From Poa pratensis (lineage: Eukaryota; Streptophyta; Magnoliopsida; Poales; Poaceae): DNA of 64,000 nt. Both the position numbers and the translations under genes were made by a program. Below, in pieces: positions 10,592 to 22,550 of this stretch. The stretch's first letter is position 1, and every line of letters begins with the position of its first letter. The stretch covers positions 21,260,465-21,324,464 of the forward strand of contig CAMZMU010000055.1 of NCBI GenBank assembly GCA_947311845.1, in the 5' to 3' direction. The notes beneath the pieces were generated by a model that was not told the origin of the DNA, ran no database searches, and saw only the letters and a list, made by a program, of their open reading frames with translations.

Positions 10592-12628
10592 CAACTCGAA
10601 GCTGACAAGACATTGGACCACAGCCTTCTGTAAACTTGGTAGAGTTACTGGATCGATGACCTTCTGAGATATTGCATTGAGGAATGCACATAGCTTCACA
10701 ATGGGTACTCGAACATTTTCCGGTAGAAGCCCCCTCAATGCAACCGGAAGCAACTGCGTCATAATCACATGGCAATCATGAGACTTTAGGTTCTGGAATT
10801 TTTTCTCTGCCATATTTATTATTCCCTTTATATTTGACGAGAAGCCAGCCGGGACCTTGATACTGCTCAGGCATTCAAAAAAGATTTCCTTCTCTGCTTT
10901 GGTAAGAGTGTAGCTGCTTAAGTATTAACGTCCTTTATCCGTTTGCTTGTTGTATGGGTCTTTCATACGTTGCTGGTCCTCCCGTGCTTCTGGTGTATCT
11001 TTTGTCTTCCCATACACGCCCAGGAAGCCTAGCAGGTTCACGCAAAGATTCTTTGTCACGTGCATCACGTCGATTGAAGACCGGACCTCTAGGACTTTCC
11101 AATAGGGTAGCTCCGAAAATATAGATTTCTTCTTCCATATGGGTACGAGGTTGTCAGCGTCATTCGGAACAGATAGACCGCCAGGACCCTTTCCAAAGAT
11201 TACTTCTAAATCCTTGACCATGTCATATATAACATCACCATCAGGGAGGTTAGGCTTCTTCCGGCGATCTGCCTCACCGTTGAAATGCTTGCCTTTCTTT
11301 CTTACTGCATGACTGTTCGAAAGAAATCGACGATGCCCCAGGTACACGTTCTTGTTTCCCAAATGTATAATTTCAGTCGTATCTAAATAGTGCGTGCATG
11401 CATTGTATCCCTTGTTTGACTGTCCTGAAATGTTACTAAGAGCAGGCCAATCATTGATGGTTACGAACAACAACGCTCGTAGGTAAAATTCCTGTTGTTT
11501 GTGCTCATCCCACACACGTACACCTGGTTCAGACCACAACTGCAAAAGTTCATCAACTAATGGCCTTAGGTACACATCAATGTCGTTGCCGGGTTGCTTC
11601 GGGCCTTGGATGAGCACTGGCATCATAATGAACTTCCCCTTCATGCACAACCAAGGAGGAAGGTTGTAGATACATAGAGTCACGGGCCAAGTGCTATGAC
11701 TGGAGCTCTGCTCCCCAAAAGGATTAAAGCCATCTGTACTTAGACCAAATCTTAAGTTCCTTGCGTCATCTGAAAATGTCGAGAACTCTCTGTCGATTTT
11801 TCTCCACTGGGACCCATCGGCGGGGTGTCTCAACTTCCCGTCTTTCTTACGCTCTTCTTTGTGCCATCGCAACAACCTGGCATGCTCTTTGTTTCTGAAC
11901 AGACGTTTCAACCGTGGTATTATAGGAGCATACCACATCACCTTAGCAGGAACCCTCTTCCGGGGAGGCTCGTCATCGCCCTCAACATCAACAGGGTCAT
12001 CTTGTCTGATCTTGTACCGCATTGCATTGCATACCGGGCATTTATCCATATTCTCGTACTTCTCACCGCGGTACAGGATGCAGTCATTAATGCATGCATG
12101 TATCTTCTGCACATCTAATCCTAGAGGGCAGATAGCCTTCTTTGCTTCGTATGTAGTCTCGGGCAATTCGTTATCCTTTGGAAGCTTCAGCTTCATTATT
12201 TTCAGTAACTTCTCAAATCCCTTGTCAGAACAACCAGTCGCTGCCTTCCATTTCAGCAGTTCCAGTGTGGTACCGAGCTTTGTGCTGCCATCTTCGCAAT
12301 TTGGGTACAGCAACTTTTTGTGATCCTCTAGCATGGCCTCCAACTTTAGCATCTCCTTTTCTGTATCGCATTCTCGCTTTGCATCAGAAATGACCCCACC
12401 AAGACCATCAGCGGGCTCATCTGATGCCCGATGTTCACCTCCTTCTTCTTCAACGTCTTCCATTACAGTATCACCGCATTCCTCAGGGAACATAGGATAG
12501 TTGTCATCATCCTCCTCTTCTTCATTGTCTTCCATCCTAACCCCTCTTTCTCCGTGCTTGGTCCAACAATTATAGCTGGGCATTTCATCGAACACATCTT
12601 GTGCGTGGCAAAGGAAAAAAACTAGCAC
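10592..12628 (-). pseudogene. TNP2-type CACTA transposase, N-terminal and catalytic part
   Basis: A long frame (12628 to 10925) encodes the Transposase_21/TNP2 core, the enzyme that cuts CACTA ends. Recognisable blocks are MPSYNCWTKHGERG, an acidic stretch, CPVCNAMRYK (zinc-ligand-like Cys pair), the FGLSTDGFNPFG block with a presumed catalytic Asp, and SSIDVMHVTKNLCVNLLG. Near 10925 the frame ends early; the following block (AEKKFQNLKSHDCHVIMTQL, 10550-10813) is in another frame and a segment between them appears deleted. At 10591 the coding sequence is cut by the solo LTR. The usual N-terminal transposase-associated zinc domain is missing; such a domain is present in CACTA-2 instead. The start at 12628 is the first ATG; a start nearer MPSYN is possible. 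Confidence 0.88.
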
Positions 12629-12689
12629 CCACTTCCCACCAATCCAACCAGAAAAAAAGAGGAGAGAAGAGAGGGGGTGGGTTATTTAT

Positions 12690-12942
12690 AGGCAGGGGAG
12701 GGGTATTGGTCCCGGTTCGTGCCACGAACCGGGACCAAAGCTCCACGGCACGCCACGTGTCCGGCACTGGAGCATTGGTCCCGGTTCGTGGCACGAACCG
12801 AGACCAATGTCCCCAACCGAACCGGGACCAATGCCCTGGCAGCTCGAACCGGGACCAGTGCCAGGCATTGACCCCGGTTTTTCACTGAACCGGGATTAAT
12901 GGCCGATTCGGCTCTGGACGAAAGGTAGTTTTTCTACTAGTG
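12690..12942 (-). repeat. CACTA-1 terminal inverted repeat and subterminal array
   Basis: The TIR occupies about 12924-12942. Between 12690 and 12900 there are at least six copies, in both orientations, of GGTCCCGGTTCG with spacers such as TGCCAC that form hairpins. This is a typical subterminal recognition array for CACTA transposition proteins. Confidence 0.85.
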
Positions 12943-13224
12943 TATACTTCTGATCCTAAGGTAATACGCTATTAATGACACGGGAAATGTGCTTTCTATT
13001 CATAATTGACTTCTATGATTATAGTCTACCTTGGTTTTGTTCTGTCTTAAGTTATCTTAAATATCTCTCTATGGTGGCATGTATCATAGCTAGTTGCAAA
13101 TAACATGGATTATGTTGTTTTTGTCTAGATACTTTTTTTTGGACAGTACAAGTCTTGTCCAGAGGATTGTTATAGTCTGCAGATGGTCTTTTTGGTAGTC
13201 ATACTCTTACAATTATTGTTTTAG

Positions 13225-15259
13225 GTTACTGTCCACTTGAGTGGTGGCACCGTTGCAAAGGGCTGCCTGCTCTACCACCAAAAGCACTATAATCTTGCTT
13301 TCTTCAGGGTTAGAATGGATCCATCTATTCAGCTACCCTCTTTTAGCGATAAAGTGGAATGTGCTCAAGACATTTTTGAGCTTGGAAGAGATGAATCTGT
13401 CAAACTAGTGATACATCACGGTAGAGTGGTATATTCAAATCCAACCGTGTATGAGCGGTATCACCATATGCATATTCAAGGTCAACATCAAGATCGTGAG
13501 GTACACATATATTCCACTCGAGTTATATCTAATGTATTTTTTATGCTTTATTCGAGTGTAACTTCTAGTATTACCAATTCAAATGTTGTAGTATGATTTA
13601 GGAGGTCCTGTCATTGACTTAGACGGGAAAGTTGTGGGAATGATCGACAGTTGTCCAGAAGGGTCTTTTATACCTTCGTCAGTTTTACTCAAGTGCTTTT
13701 ATCTGTGGAGAAACTTCGGGTATGTTTTCCTTTTCAGTTCTATATTACCCACGCTGATTCGTTCTTATCATTTATTTCTTGTTTTAAGAAGTAGAATAAG
13801 TTCCAAAAATTATATTTTTATTGGTCTGCTTTATCTCTGTTGCTTCTCTTTGCCCATGCAATTTATGTTCACATTTACAATTCTTATATTTAAATCCATA
13901 AATATATATTTAGTAAAAATCATGTATAAGTAAGGCTGGGGACGTAACCTTGATGAGTCCTAGGTTGTCGCCGGCTATGTTTACAGAGAGTATGTTTGAA
14001 TAGATTTCTGTTAATAACACATATTTCAAAAATCATGTAAAAGTGAGGCTATGGGTGGATTCTTGATGAGGCCTAGGTGGAAGGAATCAAAGCAGAACTA
14101 CGCCAACCAAGATTGGGAATGATTCATTGTGAAATCTTTGTGGAGGAAGTGGGCGACTAACACTCTGTTGTCTTTCCTGTGTTATCAGTACTCCCTTTAG
14201 CTTTAGTTTTAGGCAGAACTTGTAATAAATTTGTCTGGGATTACGAACTCCTGTAAGCTAGGTTGCAGGTGCTGGTGGTTTGTTTGTGTTTTGGTTGAAC
14301 TCTGTAGTACTTGGTTTCATTAATGAAATCGGGGGTTATCCCCTCTGTTCTAAAAAAAATCAGTACTCCCTTTATGTGAGTTTTAAGCCTGTTTCGAGGA
14401 CTTTATGTGTATTTTGGATATGACATGGTCTCCAAGGTTACACTTTGACCACCAGTTTCATGAAAATGTGTCCTTTAATAAAATAAGAATACATTATGCA
14501 AGTATATTTATGATATATCTCGTCATATCAGTTTGTTACTGTAGTCTTGTAGATGATGGCATCTTTCTCGATATTGATGGCTAGACCTTAAAATGTTGAG
14601 TGACATGTATTGTGACCCAGAGTGATCCTATTATAGCAACAGACACAAAGAAATTATGTGGAAGAACATGTTTCCTCTTAACTTCGACAATTCCTTTTCC
14701 ATGAACCGCAATCAATATATCTAGGAAGGAGGGGTATCAACTCTAAGACATATAGGACAAAGGTTTTCTAATAACTGCATTGGTGTTGATTCTATCGAAT
14801 TATGTTTATTACTTGAATATAAGGTTACAACATGAGCTTCTTAAAACACTATGTGTCAAATTATTTTATTTAGTACGGTATTGGCAATTTATAAACATGT
14901 TGGGAAGATGGTTTAACTTGCTCATGTTTACTCAATTTAAATGTATTTAATTTTCTGTCGCATAGGCGCATTCGTCGACCCCACCTTGGATTGAAATTTT
15001 CTGCCATCAGCCTTCTAAACCCTGTTCATGTTGAGGATATAATGATCGAGCATAAAATTAATGAGGGTCTTATTGTTAAAGTGGTCCGTATTGTTTGTTG
15101 TTGCTTTCCCGAGTTTGCTTGTTTTTGTCTTTTGTATAAGGATTAGTTATTTCATTTCAACCTCAGGTGTCAGCAGGCTCTCCTGCCGAAAAATGTGGAA
15201 TTCGAAATGGAGACGTGGTTGAATGTTTCAATGGAAAATGCATTTCTACTGCTTTGGAG
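13225..15259 (+). CDS. Deg/HtrA-like pseudo-protease gene, exons 1-4 of those visible
   Basis: Four exons with GT-AG borders keep one frame: 13225-13500, 13592-13719, 14966-15080 and 15167-15259. They encode the end of a trypsin-like fold (VTVHLSGGTVAKGCLLYH, then HYNLAFFRV, then EYDLGGPVIDLDGKVVGM) and the start of a PDZ domain (SAGSPAEKCGIRNGDVVE). This is the grass family annotated as protease Do-like. In active Deg proteases the Asp lies before LA and the Ser lies in GxSGG. Here these positions read N (YNLA) and L (YDLGG), so the protein is probably catalytically dead. N-terminal exons must lie left of CACTA-1, outside the window. Exon 5 is 24 kb downstream at 39439. No stop or frame break is seen in the seven exons. 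Confidence 0.8.
14184..14374 (+). mobile_element. Short 5'-truncated LINE 3' end with 16-bp target duplication
   Basis: The sequence ATCAGTACTCCCTTTA occurs at 14184-14199 and again at 14359-14374. Between them, 159 bp resemble a plant LINE 3' end (ACTTGGTTTCATTAATGAAATCGG and a run of seven A just before the second copy). A poly(A)-ended insert with a perfect 16-bp TSD is the signature of LINE-mediated insertion. It lies in the intron between visible exons 2 and 3 of the Deg-like gene. Confidence 0.85.
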
Positions 15260-15589
15260 GTTAGTGCATTATATGTTTATTATTGTTAGGTTTAGGTAGA
15301 ACGAATATATATCATTTGTTTGTGACATTTGCATTCTACTCTCACTTAATTGGAATAGATGTCTTTCAGACTCCATTTTTACTCCAAATTCTTGTCCTTT
15401 AGTTCCTATTCAGTTGAAGTCACTTTCTTAGTTTCTTCCTATCTTGCCCTTCATTGATGTCATTAAGGAAAGAGCTAATTAACTCTTGTTGATGCCTGCC
15501 CTTCCCAATTAAACCTTCTTGTGCGGCCTTGCTTTGGGAGGGAAAAGATGTAATTTAGTGTCTTTGTTTGGAAAAGAAAGATTTACATA

Positions 15590-16323
15590 GAAGGGCAATG
15601 ATTTTATGAGAGTTTTACAGACCAAATATAGTAGTATTACACTTGTTACAAACAACTGAGGTCGTCGACACTAGGCACACTTGGCAGAAGCCTCAACTCC
15701 TTGTGTTCTGGCAAACTTTGCCAGTTTGTGTGCAGCTCTGTTGCTCTCTCTTTAGACTTTGCTAGTTCTCCACTCTGAGAAGAACTGCAGCAGATTATGT
15801 GCCGCCTGCTAGCATTACACAATTCTGATCGGTGCACTGTTTTCCTGGGCAATGCTTCAACAAAAGATATGTCAGTATCCAGTTTAATCCACCTCTGATC
15901 ATGTTTTTTCCATGACCCTCAGATCTCGGTCTGCTGTTTCATCTGCAGTTCTGCACCTTATCACCGCATACAGTGTCTGTTTCCCTTTTGTATCGCTGTT
16001 GTTCTGGATTCTTACAATCTAGATGGATGCTTTCCAACTGAATCTGCAGATAAAGGACTAAGGACGACACAGGAGACTCAACCTTTGTTATGCATAATGT
16101 CATTTCCTAGATCCCATGCTCTCCAAATCTTCATTATGATTTTGCATCTTGTTTCTTCAGTGACAGCTACAAGAAGAATAATGAGCCATTCTGGTAGCGG
16201 TTTCCTGAAGGTTTCCTCTGAAGGCAGACCCACACTTTTTGTGCATTTCAGATAGAAGGGCCCAGGGCTTTGGTGCACAAAACTGGAGCACGTTGGGGCA
16301 TCCTCTGGACCTCGACCACAAAT
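15590..16323 (-). mobile_element. LINE-D fragment: end of zf-RVT region and RNase H-like domain
   Basis: On the minus strand the degraded frames read like the C-terminal end of a plant L1-type LINE: LPEWLIILLVAVTEETRCKI and IMKIWRAWDLGNDIMHNKG (around 16080-16260), then WIKLDTDISFVEALPRKTVHR (around 15830-15895), which resembles the start of the RNase H domain. It is interrupted at about 16324 by the T-run that marks the 3' end of LINE-A. A matching upstream piece (RKIWSTIWNTKVKQNLW) reappears near 26370-26450, so LINE-A inserted into LINE-D. Confidence 0.7.
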
Positions 16324-16849
16324 ATTTTTTCGCGAAAACGCAAAAAGCTTTGCCTTTCGATGCATTGATAGAAAGAAGAGTTTTATGTACAAGCCTCAAA
16401 GGGCGACCCCACACCATACAACACAACCCGGCTAACGAGTCTAAGAGAGCAGCTCACTAAGCCCCTTGGCCCCCGCGCTCACCCAATCTCTAGCTTCGGC
16501 CTTGATGATGTCCACCAGGGTACTTGCTGAGGGTATCGAAGATGATCGCGTTGGGATGCTTTCAAATCCACCAAGCCGTGAGCATAATCATGGATGAGGT
16601 GGCCTGGGGGTGGCATGTAGGATCGACGCCCACCATGTCACGAAGGCATCATCAACAACCAGAGGTCTGAACATGGATCGAATCCATGATAGCACCTCGT
16701 GCCAAATCGTCCTTGAGAAGGGACACCCATTCAGAATGTGTGGCATTGTCTCCTCGGACTGGTCGCAAAATGGGCAGGTCGCCACATGTGGAAGTCCACG
16801 ACACGCAAGATGTTCCCCGGTCCAGCATCTATCCAGACAGGCCAGCCAT
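16324..16849 (-). mobile_element. LINE-A, 3' segment (zf-RVT region)
   Basis: The minus strand ends in a T-run at 16325-16330 (the poly(A) tail). Upstream it carries the zinc-ligand motif CPFCDQSEETMPHILNGCPF at about 16725-16785, the zf-RVT signature of plant LINE reverse transcriptases. The segment stops at the Gypsy insertion; the next part of the same element resumes at 24134. Confidence 0.78.
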
Positions 16850-18424
16850 TGATACGTCTCAAACGTATCTATAATTTCTGATGTTCCATGTTGATATTAT
16901 ACCAATTGTTACATGTTTTATATATACTTCATAGCATTTTTATGCATTTTCTGGGACTAACCTATTAACAAGATGCCACAGTGCCAGTTCCTGTTTTCTG
17001 CTGTTTTTGTATTCCAGAAAAGCTAGTCTGGAAATATTCTCGGAATTGGACGAAACTTGGACAAAACCTCCTATTTTTCAAACACGAACACGGAGTCCAG
17101 AGGAGAGACGGCGGGGAGCCACGTGGCAGCCACACCATGGGGCCGCGCGGGCCCCCTGCCGCGCCGTGGGGTGGTGTGGGGCCCACGTGCGTCTCCAGCC
17201 GCCGCCCTTTCGCCTATTTATTCCTCCCGACGCGAAAACCGTAAATACCCGAGCCATTATCCACGAAAAGTTCCAGAGACATCGCCGCCGTCAACCCTAG
17301 CTCGGGAGGGTTCAGAAGCTCTTCCCGGCACCCTGCCGAAGAGGGGAATCATCACCGGAGGGCTCTACATCACCATGCCTGCCTCCGGAGTGATGCGTGA
17401 GTAGTTCATCCTTGGACTACGGGTCCATAGCAGTAGCTAGATGGTTGTCTCTCCACTTTATGCTATCATGTTTAGATCTTGTGAGCTGCCTATCATGATC
17501 AAGATCATCTTATTGTAATGCTACATGTTGTGTTTGCTGGGATCCGATGAATATTGAATACTATGTCAAGTTGATTATCAATCTATCTTATATGTTATTT
17601 ATGATCTGCATGCTTTCCGTTACTAGTAGATGCTTTGGCCAAGTAGATGCTTGTAACTCCAAGAGTGAGTATTTATGCTAGATAGTGGTTCATGCCTCCG
17701 GTAATCTGGGAGAGTGACAATAACTTCTAAGATTGTGGATGTGCTGTTGCCACTAGGGATAAAATAACCGATGCTTAGCTTAAGGGTGCGCCGTTAGGTC
17801 TAATGCATTTGTTTACATTACGCACATTACTTAATGCAATTATCCGTTGCTTGCAACTTAATACCAACGGGGAACTCGGATGACAACCTGGTGGTGGATT
17901 ATTAGTCATAGACGCTGTTGGATAACGGTCTATGTATTTTGTCGTAATGCCCACATGAATATCATAGTAATCATCATGTCATATATATGCATTGTCATGC
18001 GCTCAATATTTTGTCAATTGCCCAGCTGTAATTTGTTCACCCAGCATGTTAGTTATCTTTTATGGAGAGACACACTAGTGAACTGTGGACCCCGGTCCAT
18101 TCTTTTACACTGATAATACAACCAACTGCAAACATTGTTCCTTTTCATTCTCTGCAATTTACTACTGTTTTCCACACCATACGTTTAATCCTTTGTTTTC
18201 AGCAAGCCGGTGAGATTGACAACCTCACTGTTTCGTTGGGGCAAAGTAGTTTGATTGTGTTGTGTGCAGTTTCCATGTCAGCGCGCCACTGACAACCTTC
18301 AGAAGTGATTTCTTGCTCCTACTGGTTCGATTAAACCTTGGTTTCATACTGAGGGAAACTGCTGCTACACTGCATCATACCTTCCTCTTGGGGTCTCCCA
18401 ACGAACGTGTGATCCACGCAATCA
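16850..18424 (+). repeat. 5' LTR of the Gypsy element
   Basis: Begins TGATACGTCTCAAACG and ends CCACGCAATCA. Long GC-rich open frames at 16981-17404 lie within the LTR and recur in the 3' LTR; they are not genes. Confidence 0.95.
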
Positions 18425-18435
18425 AGCTCTTTTTC

Positions 18436-18453
18436 TGGCGCCGTTGCCGGGGA
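18436..18453 (+). promoter_or_regulatory. Primer binding site of the Gypsy element
   Basis: TGGCGCCGTTGCCGGGGA, 11 bp downstream of the 5' LTR end. This is the expected position and sequence for an Athila-like primer binding site. Confidence 0.8.
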
Positions 18454-18604
18454 GCAAGAGGATTTCTGCAAGGGAGTTTCACGCTTCCAATCTCTTTACT
18501 TTGTTATTGTCTTGCTTAGTTTATTTTTATTGTCTTGTTTGCTTTAATTATCAAAAACACAAAAAAATTAGTTTTCTGCATCTAGTTTATTTCGGTTTGT
18601 TATT

Positions 18605-19887
18605 ATGTCTAGTTGTTTACTTGATATCAATGGCTTCTCTCTTGAAACAAAATCTTGTTGGCTAAGTGGGTTCACGGAGGAACAACAAAATTATTATAAG
18701 GAATACCGCTTTTCTAAAAAAGGGAAATATTTATGGGAACAAATAAGTAGATTGAATTATTTTGCTAAAAACTTGTGCTCTACTTATGATGAATCCTACT
18801 GCTTTAATGAATCTTTTGTGTAGAAGGCATAAACACCTCCCTTTCCAATGTGATTATAATGATAATGAAACCTTGGCTGCTTATGCTAAAGGAAACTATG
18901 ACTTTGATAATCTTGAACAAATTGAAGAATTTTTGTTTTTAAGGGTGCCTATGAAATTGCTGGTTATATTCACGATGATGATTCTCCTTATAGATCTGAT
19001 ACTTTTGCTATGCTTGGATATTGCCTTGAGTATTATAATGATAATCCTTATATTACTGAATTTCTTGAGAAAAGACATCCTCAAAAAGAAGAGACCATTG
19101 TCTTGCAGGAACCTGTAGAAGAAGAAACTACTGCTGAAGCTGAAAGCTCATTGGATGAAAAAGAGGAGGAGAGTGATCAAAAGAAGGAAGAATGGATTAG
19201 CTACCCATGCCTACCTTCTAATGAGAGTAACTCTTTACCTCTTACATTATTTGATCACCCTCCATCCTTATCAAAGGAGGATGAATGTTATGTTCCTGTG
19301 GATTCTCTTGAAATATTCCCTATGAGTAAAACTTGTGGAAATGAGTATGCTACTGTTATTTATGATAATCCATGCTATTTTGATAAATCTTATGATAATC
19401 CTTTATTTGTGCGTAATTTCGAAATGCATGGTAATGAGAAAGTTTGTTTAGAAAATGTTTATGATAAAGCTCTAGATGATGGTCCTATATTGCTTGATAA
19501 TATTATGTATTCTACTAATGAAAATGGGATTGGAGAGGTCTTGACTTTATCTAGTGGAGTCCCATACCTCTTGAGAATGATCAATCATCTTGTTATAAAA
19601 TGGTTAAAAGTGGGTTTGAAAGTTTTAATCCCATTATTTTTGAGCTTGATAAAAATTATGTGTTTGTAGATCATGAAAAGCATGCTTTATGTGATAGTTA
19701 TATTGTTGAGTTTGTTCATGATGCTACTGAAAATTATTATGAGAGAGGAAAATATGGTTGTAGAAATTTTCATGGTACTAAAACACCTCTCTATATGCTG
19801 AAAGTTTTGAAGTTGCACTTGTTTTGCCTTCCTATGCTAGTCACTTTGTGCTTATTGATTGTTTTCTTACAAGACTCCTATGCATAG
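18605..19887 (+). pseudogene. Unknown ORF of the non-autonomous Gypsy element, frame-broken
   Basis: A gene-like reading begins MSSCLLDINGFSLETK at 18605 and continues through DYNDNETLAAYAKGNYDFDN, an acidic Glu/Lys-rich stretch (EEETTAEAESSLDEKEEESD, around 19115-19175) and NPCYFDKSYDNPLFVRNFEM to about 19887. At least three frame changes (near 18810, 18945 and 19590) or stops break it. It has no gag zinc knuckle, protease or polymerase motif. Such ORFs occur in Triticeae non-autonomous Gypsy families; the function is unknown to me. Confidence 0.6.
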
Positions 19888-22535
19888 GAAGAGTGTTAGA
19901 TTTAAACATGTTTTATATATGCTTCTTGATGCTCTCTTTTATGTTTCAACTCTTATCCTTATGTGAGCATCATTAAAATATTCTAGCCTAGCTAAAAGGC
20001 GTTAAAGAAAAGCGCTTATGGGAGACAACCCATTATTTTATTTCTGCAATTTTTCTTTTCTTTTTGAGTCAAGGAGTTGTTTACTTCTGTAACAATTCCT
20101 TTGTATCTTTATTTTATCGCATTGTTGTGCCAAGTATTGCCTCTAATAGGAAGATGATGCTAGATTTGGATTTCTGCGCAGGAACAGATTTCTGCTGTTC
20201 ACCGTTTTAATTCTGTAAAATCACAGAAAAATTATTTAAATCTGCAAATTTTTGTGCGTGATCCTCAGATATGTACGCATCTTTCGTTAGTTTAAAGTTT
20301 TTCGATCTGAGCAACGTAAGTGCCTCGAAAAAATTCGTCTTTTGGACTGTTCTGTTTAGACAGATTCTGTCTTTTATTTTTCGCATTCTCTCTTTTACTA
20401 GTGTTGAGTGGAATTCTTTTTTAGGGTGAAGAGCTTCACATAACATCAGTGGCAGTAGTAATGTTAAAAGTAACGGTCATGTTTGTGTCCTTATAGAACA
20501 TGTGAGTTTTTGATTGTGCACTAACCCTCTAATGAGAATTACTTTGAGTTTGGTGTGGCGGAAGTTTTCAAGGGTCAAGAGAGAAGGATGATATAATGTG
20601 ATCAAGAAGAGTGAAGAGCTTAAGCTTGGGGATGCTCCCATGGATCACCCCAGCATATTTCAAGAAGACTCAAGCGTCTAAGCTTGGGGATGCCCAAGGC
20701 ATCCCCTTCTTCATCAGCAACTTATCAGGTCATCTCTAGTGAAACTATATTTTAATTCTTTCACATCATATGTGCTTTACTTGGAGCGTCTGTGTGCTTT
20801 TATTTTCAGTATTTTATTTTTCTTATGGTCAACTTGATTGGACCCCAGCATTCTTGATTGGGAGAGAGACACGCTCCGCTTTTTCATATGAATACTCCTA
20901 TTCTTCACTTATACTTGTTGAGTATTCTTATCTAGCTATTGCTATGCTTTTAGCTCCTGTTTTGCATGCATCTCTTATTCAGAGCTGTTAGTTCTTTTAA
21001 AGAAAGTACTCTCTTGCTTCACTTATAATTGTTTGGAGAGTTTATGTTGAAATAAATTGATTGGTGTTTGGTTGGAACAGAAAATGTTGCATGTGGTAGA
21101 TGGTATAATGGAAAAAGCTTACATATTCTTGTAGATCACTGTATTGGATAATTTGATACTTGTCAATTGTTTTGAGTTATCAAGTAGTTCATGTTTAAGC
21201 TTTTGTATCATGTAGTTAAAACCTATTAATGAAGAACTACCGTAAAGCTCGTTGAAATTTGGTTTGCATGATTGGTATCTCTAAGGTCTAGATATTTTCT
21301 AGTAAAAGGGTTTGGTTAACAAGGAAGACAGTGTAGAGTCTTATAATGCTTGCAATATGTTTTCATATAAGTCTTGCTGTGTCGGTTGATATCCTGTGTT
21401 TGCTTCAAATAACCTTGCTAGCCTAAACTCTGTACTGAGAGGGAATGCTTCTCGTGCATCCAAAACCTTGAGCCAAAATCCATGCCATCTGTGTCCACCA
21501 TAACTACCTATATGTGGTATTTCCTTGCCATTCCAAGTAAATTTTTCATGTGCTACCTTTAAACTATTCAAACTTTATTACTCCTATTTTGTGTCAATGT
21601 TTACCAAGCTCATGAGGACGGGGTGGATGTCTTTATGTCAACTGTCAAACAGACTTTACCACCGGACTAGCGGCATATACATCCGCTTATCCATTAATTT
21701 TGCAAAAAGAGCTGGCAAATGGGGTGCCCAGTCCCAATTAATTACAACTTTAACCGCTTAATTCTCTTCACATTTTTGCCCTGATTTATCAGTCAAGCAA
21801 TGACAAACAGTGAAATATCTGCATGTGTAAACAAAAGAGAAAGAGGGATGATCTGCCTTGCTGGTAGAAATAACGTCCTTCATGGGAGCCGCTCTTAAAA
21901 GTCTGGTTGGCAGGGGTCATATTGTACTTTCCATTTTCTGATTCGTTGACAATTAACAAACACCTCTCAAAACTTATTTTTACTCTCTATATGATTTCAA
22001 AAACTTAAAAAGCTCTAGCACATGATTTAATCCCTGCTTCCCTCTGCGAAGGGCCTTTCTTTTACTTTTATGTTGAGTCAGTTTTCCTACTTCTTTCTAT
22101 CTTAGAAGCAAACACTAGTGTCAACTTTGGTGCAACAATTTTTATATGCTTGTATATTGCACTTATTATATGCTTTGTGTTGACAAATATCCATGAGATA
22201 TATATGTTGAAAGTTGAAAGCAATTGCTGAAGCTTAAATCTTCCTTTGTGTTGGTTAAATACCTTTTACTTAGAATCTATTGCTTTATGAGTTAACTCTT
22301 ATGCAAAACTCTTTGATGCTTGTCTCGAAAGTACTATTCATGAAAAGTTTTTGCTTATATGATTCAGTTGTTTGCTCATTATCTACTTGCTAGCAAACTA
22401 TAGACCATTGACCTGGATCACTTCATTCATAACATGTGCTTTACAATACTATTTGATCAAGATTATGATTGTAGCATGTCACCTCAGAAATTATTTTGTT
22501 TTTATCGTTTTACCTACTCGAGGACGAGTAGAACT
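19888..22535 (+). other. Non-coding 3' interior of the Gypsy element
   Basis: There is no supported gene. Two internal copies of the polypurine-like sequence AAGCTTGGGGATGC are found at 20622 and 20680, similar to the tract before the 3' LTR. The rest is T-rich, without long coding frames. Confidence 0.6.
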
Positions 22536-22550
22536 AAGCTTGGGGATGCT
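22536..22550 (+). promoter_or_regulatory. Polypurine tract of the Gypsy element
   Basis: AAGCTTGGGGATGCT directly abuts the TGATACG start of the 3' LTR, the position expected of the plus-strand primer tract. Confidence 0.75.

Larger units (their letters stand above)
1..12942 (-). mobile_element. CACTA (En/Spm) DNA transposon CACTA-1, left end outside window
   Basis: The right terminus is at 12942. Read on the minus strand it begins CACTAGTAGAAAAACTACC, the canonical CACTA terminal inverted repeat. It is followed inward (12690-12900) by repeated subterminal motifs of the type GGTCCCGGTTCGTG and its complement. Both characteristic CACTA genes, a TNP2-type transposase and a gene with a Ulp1-like protease end, lie on the minus strand, so 12942 is the 5' end of the element. 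The other end is not in the window, so the TSD cannot be checked. The element sits in an intron or 5' flank of the Deg-like gene starting at 13225. It is clearly decayed: a solo LTR splits the transposase and frames are broken in both main genes. Confidence 0.88.

Noticed and set aside
12943..12945. TAT as target duplication of CACTA-1
   Set aside because: The other end of the element is outside the window, so the duplication cannot be confirmed.
16981..17404. Several overlapping GC-rich open frames of about 90-115 codons
   Set aside because: They lie inside the Gypsy LTR, overlap on both strands and recur in the 3' LTR at 22682-23105; they have no domain.
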